A DNA stretch of 64,000 nt from Viola odorata (Eukaryota > Streptophyta > Magnoliopsida > Malpighiales > Violaceae): assembly GCA_963691705.1 (NCBI GenBank), contig OY829538.1:27858836-27922835 (forward strand). The letters run 5' to 3'. Each line of letters opens with the position of its first letter. Position 1 is the first letter of the stretch. Positions 63,453 to 64,000 of the stretch are shown here, piece by piece. The notes under the pieces are model-generated. The model had not been told where the DNA came from and made no database searches. It saw only the letters and a program-made list of their open reading frames with translations. Position numbers and translations under genes: made by a program.

Positions 63453-63946
63453 ATGATGGTCATGGGGTCTGTCATAACCCATCAGGTTGTTGAAGCTAGC
63501 TCTCTCAATGTTAAAACCTGTGATTTACATATTATTTCTTTGATTAAACCACTTGGTCTCCACTTTCTAGATGGAGTGGGTTTCTTCCATATAGAGAAAG
63601 GCTTTCTTTTCATGAATACGGGTTTTACAATCAAGGTGGACCAGATCTACAGCCACAAGAACAAAGGGAACTACAAATTTCCTCCACTGCATGCAGAAGG
63701 CAACCCTGTTCTACCTCTTGATGTAGATCTGCCCCCACCAGCTCCTGAACCTCAGCCAGTCCTTGCACCACAACCTGCTCGTCCACCAAATCCTCCATCA
63801 GTTGCTTCTAGTACCTCCCAGACAGATTCCCACAACTTAGCAACCCTCGCAGCTCGGACTGAGCTCCTGTGTGAGCTCTTTGAGCTCCAGCAAAAAACTG
63901 CTAGCGGTAAATTGACCCGGAGGCCGTTGTACATGCCAAGATAAAG

Positions 63947-64000
63947 ATGATGGTCATGGGGTCTGTCATAACCCATCAGGTTGTTGAAGCTAGCTCTCTC
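63947..64000 (+). repeat. Partial satellite unit, type C (right edge)
   Basis: The last 54 bases are the start of another unit with the C markers CATGGGG and GTTGTTGAAG. The array continues to the right of the window. Confidence 0.95.

Larger units (their letters stand above)
57526..63946 (+). repeat. Mixed zone: irregular unit order, right end
   Basis: Units start at 57526 (B), 58020 (C-F), 58514 (A), 59008 (B), 59502 (C-F), 59996 (C-D), 60490 (A/C-H hybrid), 60984 (A), 61478 (Bd-g), 61971 (C-H), 62465 (A), 62959 (mosaic B) and 63453 (C-F). The three-unit block at 57526-59007 lacks a C-D. Type A with ATA at codon 4 dominates again, as in the left zone, instead of A-m. The C-H unit at 61971 and the hybrid at 60490 share GTAGACCAGATCTAC, a sub-variant not seen in other C units. 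The 61971 unit also has C to T at 62377 (T to I codon). Confidence 0.92.
1..64000 (+). repeat. 494-bp satellite DNA array with higher-order structure
   Basis: The window is filled end to end by direct copies of one 494-bp unit; I count 129 complete copies and two partial ones. Units of the three main types differ from one another by about 4 to 6 percent, while units of the same type are often identical. Base composition of one C unit (1261-1740) is about 46 percent GC, split into an AT-richer first part (about 38 percent over 180 bp) and a GC-richer, CCA-rich second part (about 51 percent). The total length is exactly accounted for: 129 x 494 minus 14 one-base deletions minus one 21-bp deletion equals the distance from 256 to 63947. 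Long homogenised arrays of this kind are known from eukaryotic heterochromatin; the location here is inference. No interruption by a transposon, inversion or unique DNA was seen. Confidence 0.98.

Noticed and set aside
256..63944. 129 forward open frames of 153-163 codons as tandem protein genes
   Set aside because: They are one repeat seen 129 times. There is no space for promoters, frames shift at each 494-bp step, and base differences between types are mostly amino-acid-changing. I list one representative as a probable relic.
61..63976. Reverse-strand open frames of 67-105 codons in each unit
   Set aside because: They lie opposite the proline-rich end of the forward frame and arise from its codon bias. 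The 105-codon form appears only because of the changes at unit positions 302 and 437.
1..64000. CRISPR array or polyprotein-type internal repeat gene
   Set aside because: Repeat units are 494 bp with no unique spacers. The unit is not a multiple of three and all forward frames are stopped at each unit end.
1..64000. Whole array as an assembly artefact
   Set aside because: Marker changes, hybrids and higher-order repeats of several lengths are too structured for a simple assembly loop. Local copy number in the near-identical 1976-bp run could still be wrong and only long reads can settle it.

Overview
The whole 64 kb window is one uninterrupted head-to-tail satellite DNA array. The repeat unit is 494 bp, and all copies lie in the same orientation. 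I count 129 complete units between 256 and 63946, plus a partial unit at each edge (1-255 and 63947-64000). There is no unique sequence, no recognisable gene, RNA gene, mobile element or CRISPR array, and the array leaves the window on both sides. Long, highly homogenised arrays with higher-order structure are typical of eukaryotic heterochromatin (centromeric, pericentromeric or subtelomeric). I lean towards a plant, because the unit's proline-rich translation faintly recalls plant retroelement gag-like proteins. The sequence alone does not name the organism or the chromosomal site.

The units fall into three main types, numbered here from the ATGATG at unit position 1. Type A: G at 49, T at 106, AAA at 268-270; 38 pure copies. 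Type B: C at 35, C at 64, G at 114; 35 copies, of which 14 (called Bd) lack one A at position 406. Type C: G at 12 and 40, E-coding GAA near 300; 54 copies. C divides into C-F (T at 113), C-D (G at 268) and C-H (C at 268). Bd divides into Bd-h (C at 303) and Bd-g (G at 275, A at 371). A-m is type A with a C-like G at position 12. Two further units are A/B and A/C hybrids. All length variation in the array is explained by the 14 one-base deletions and a single 21-bp deletion near 20420.

Layout. (1) 256-14079: Bd-rich zone built on a ten-unit, 4937-bp higher-order repeat present twice (2725-7661 and 7662-12598). (2) 14080-21467: transition zone where undeleted B and C-F first appear, with a seven-unit (3457 bp) duplication. 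(3) 21468-31838: eight-, seven- and six-unit versions of one repeat, differing only in how many C-D units follow C-F. (4) 31839-43694: six successive copies of a four-unit repeat B/C-F/C-D/A of exactly 1976 bp, continuing with irregularities to about 51598. (5) 51599-64000: mixed zone with hybrid units.

Every unit has an almost unit-long open frame (163 codons in 114 units, 153 in 14, 156 in one). Because 494 is not a multiple of three and all three forward frames are closed within about 40 bp near the unit end, no protein can run across units. The A/C differences are mostly amino-acid-changing (about 5 of 21 clearly silent), so the frame looks like a fossil or an accident preserved by homogenisation, not a selected gene. 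The main interest of the window is how the array evolves: stepwise unit loss, mapped crossovers, mosaic units and an 87-bp block common to all three types.
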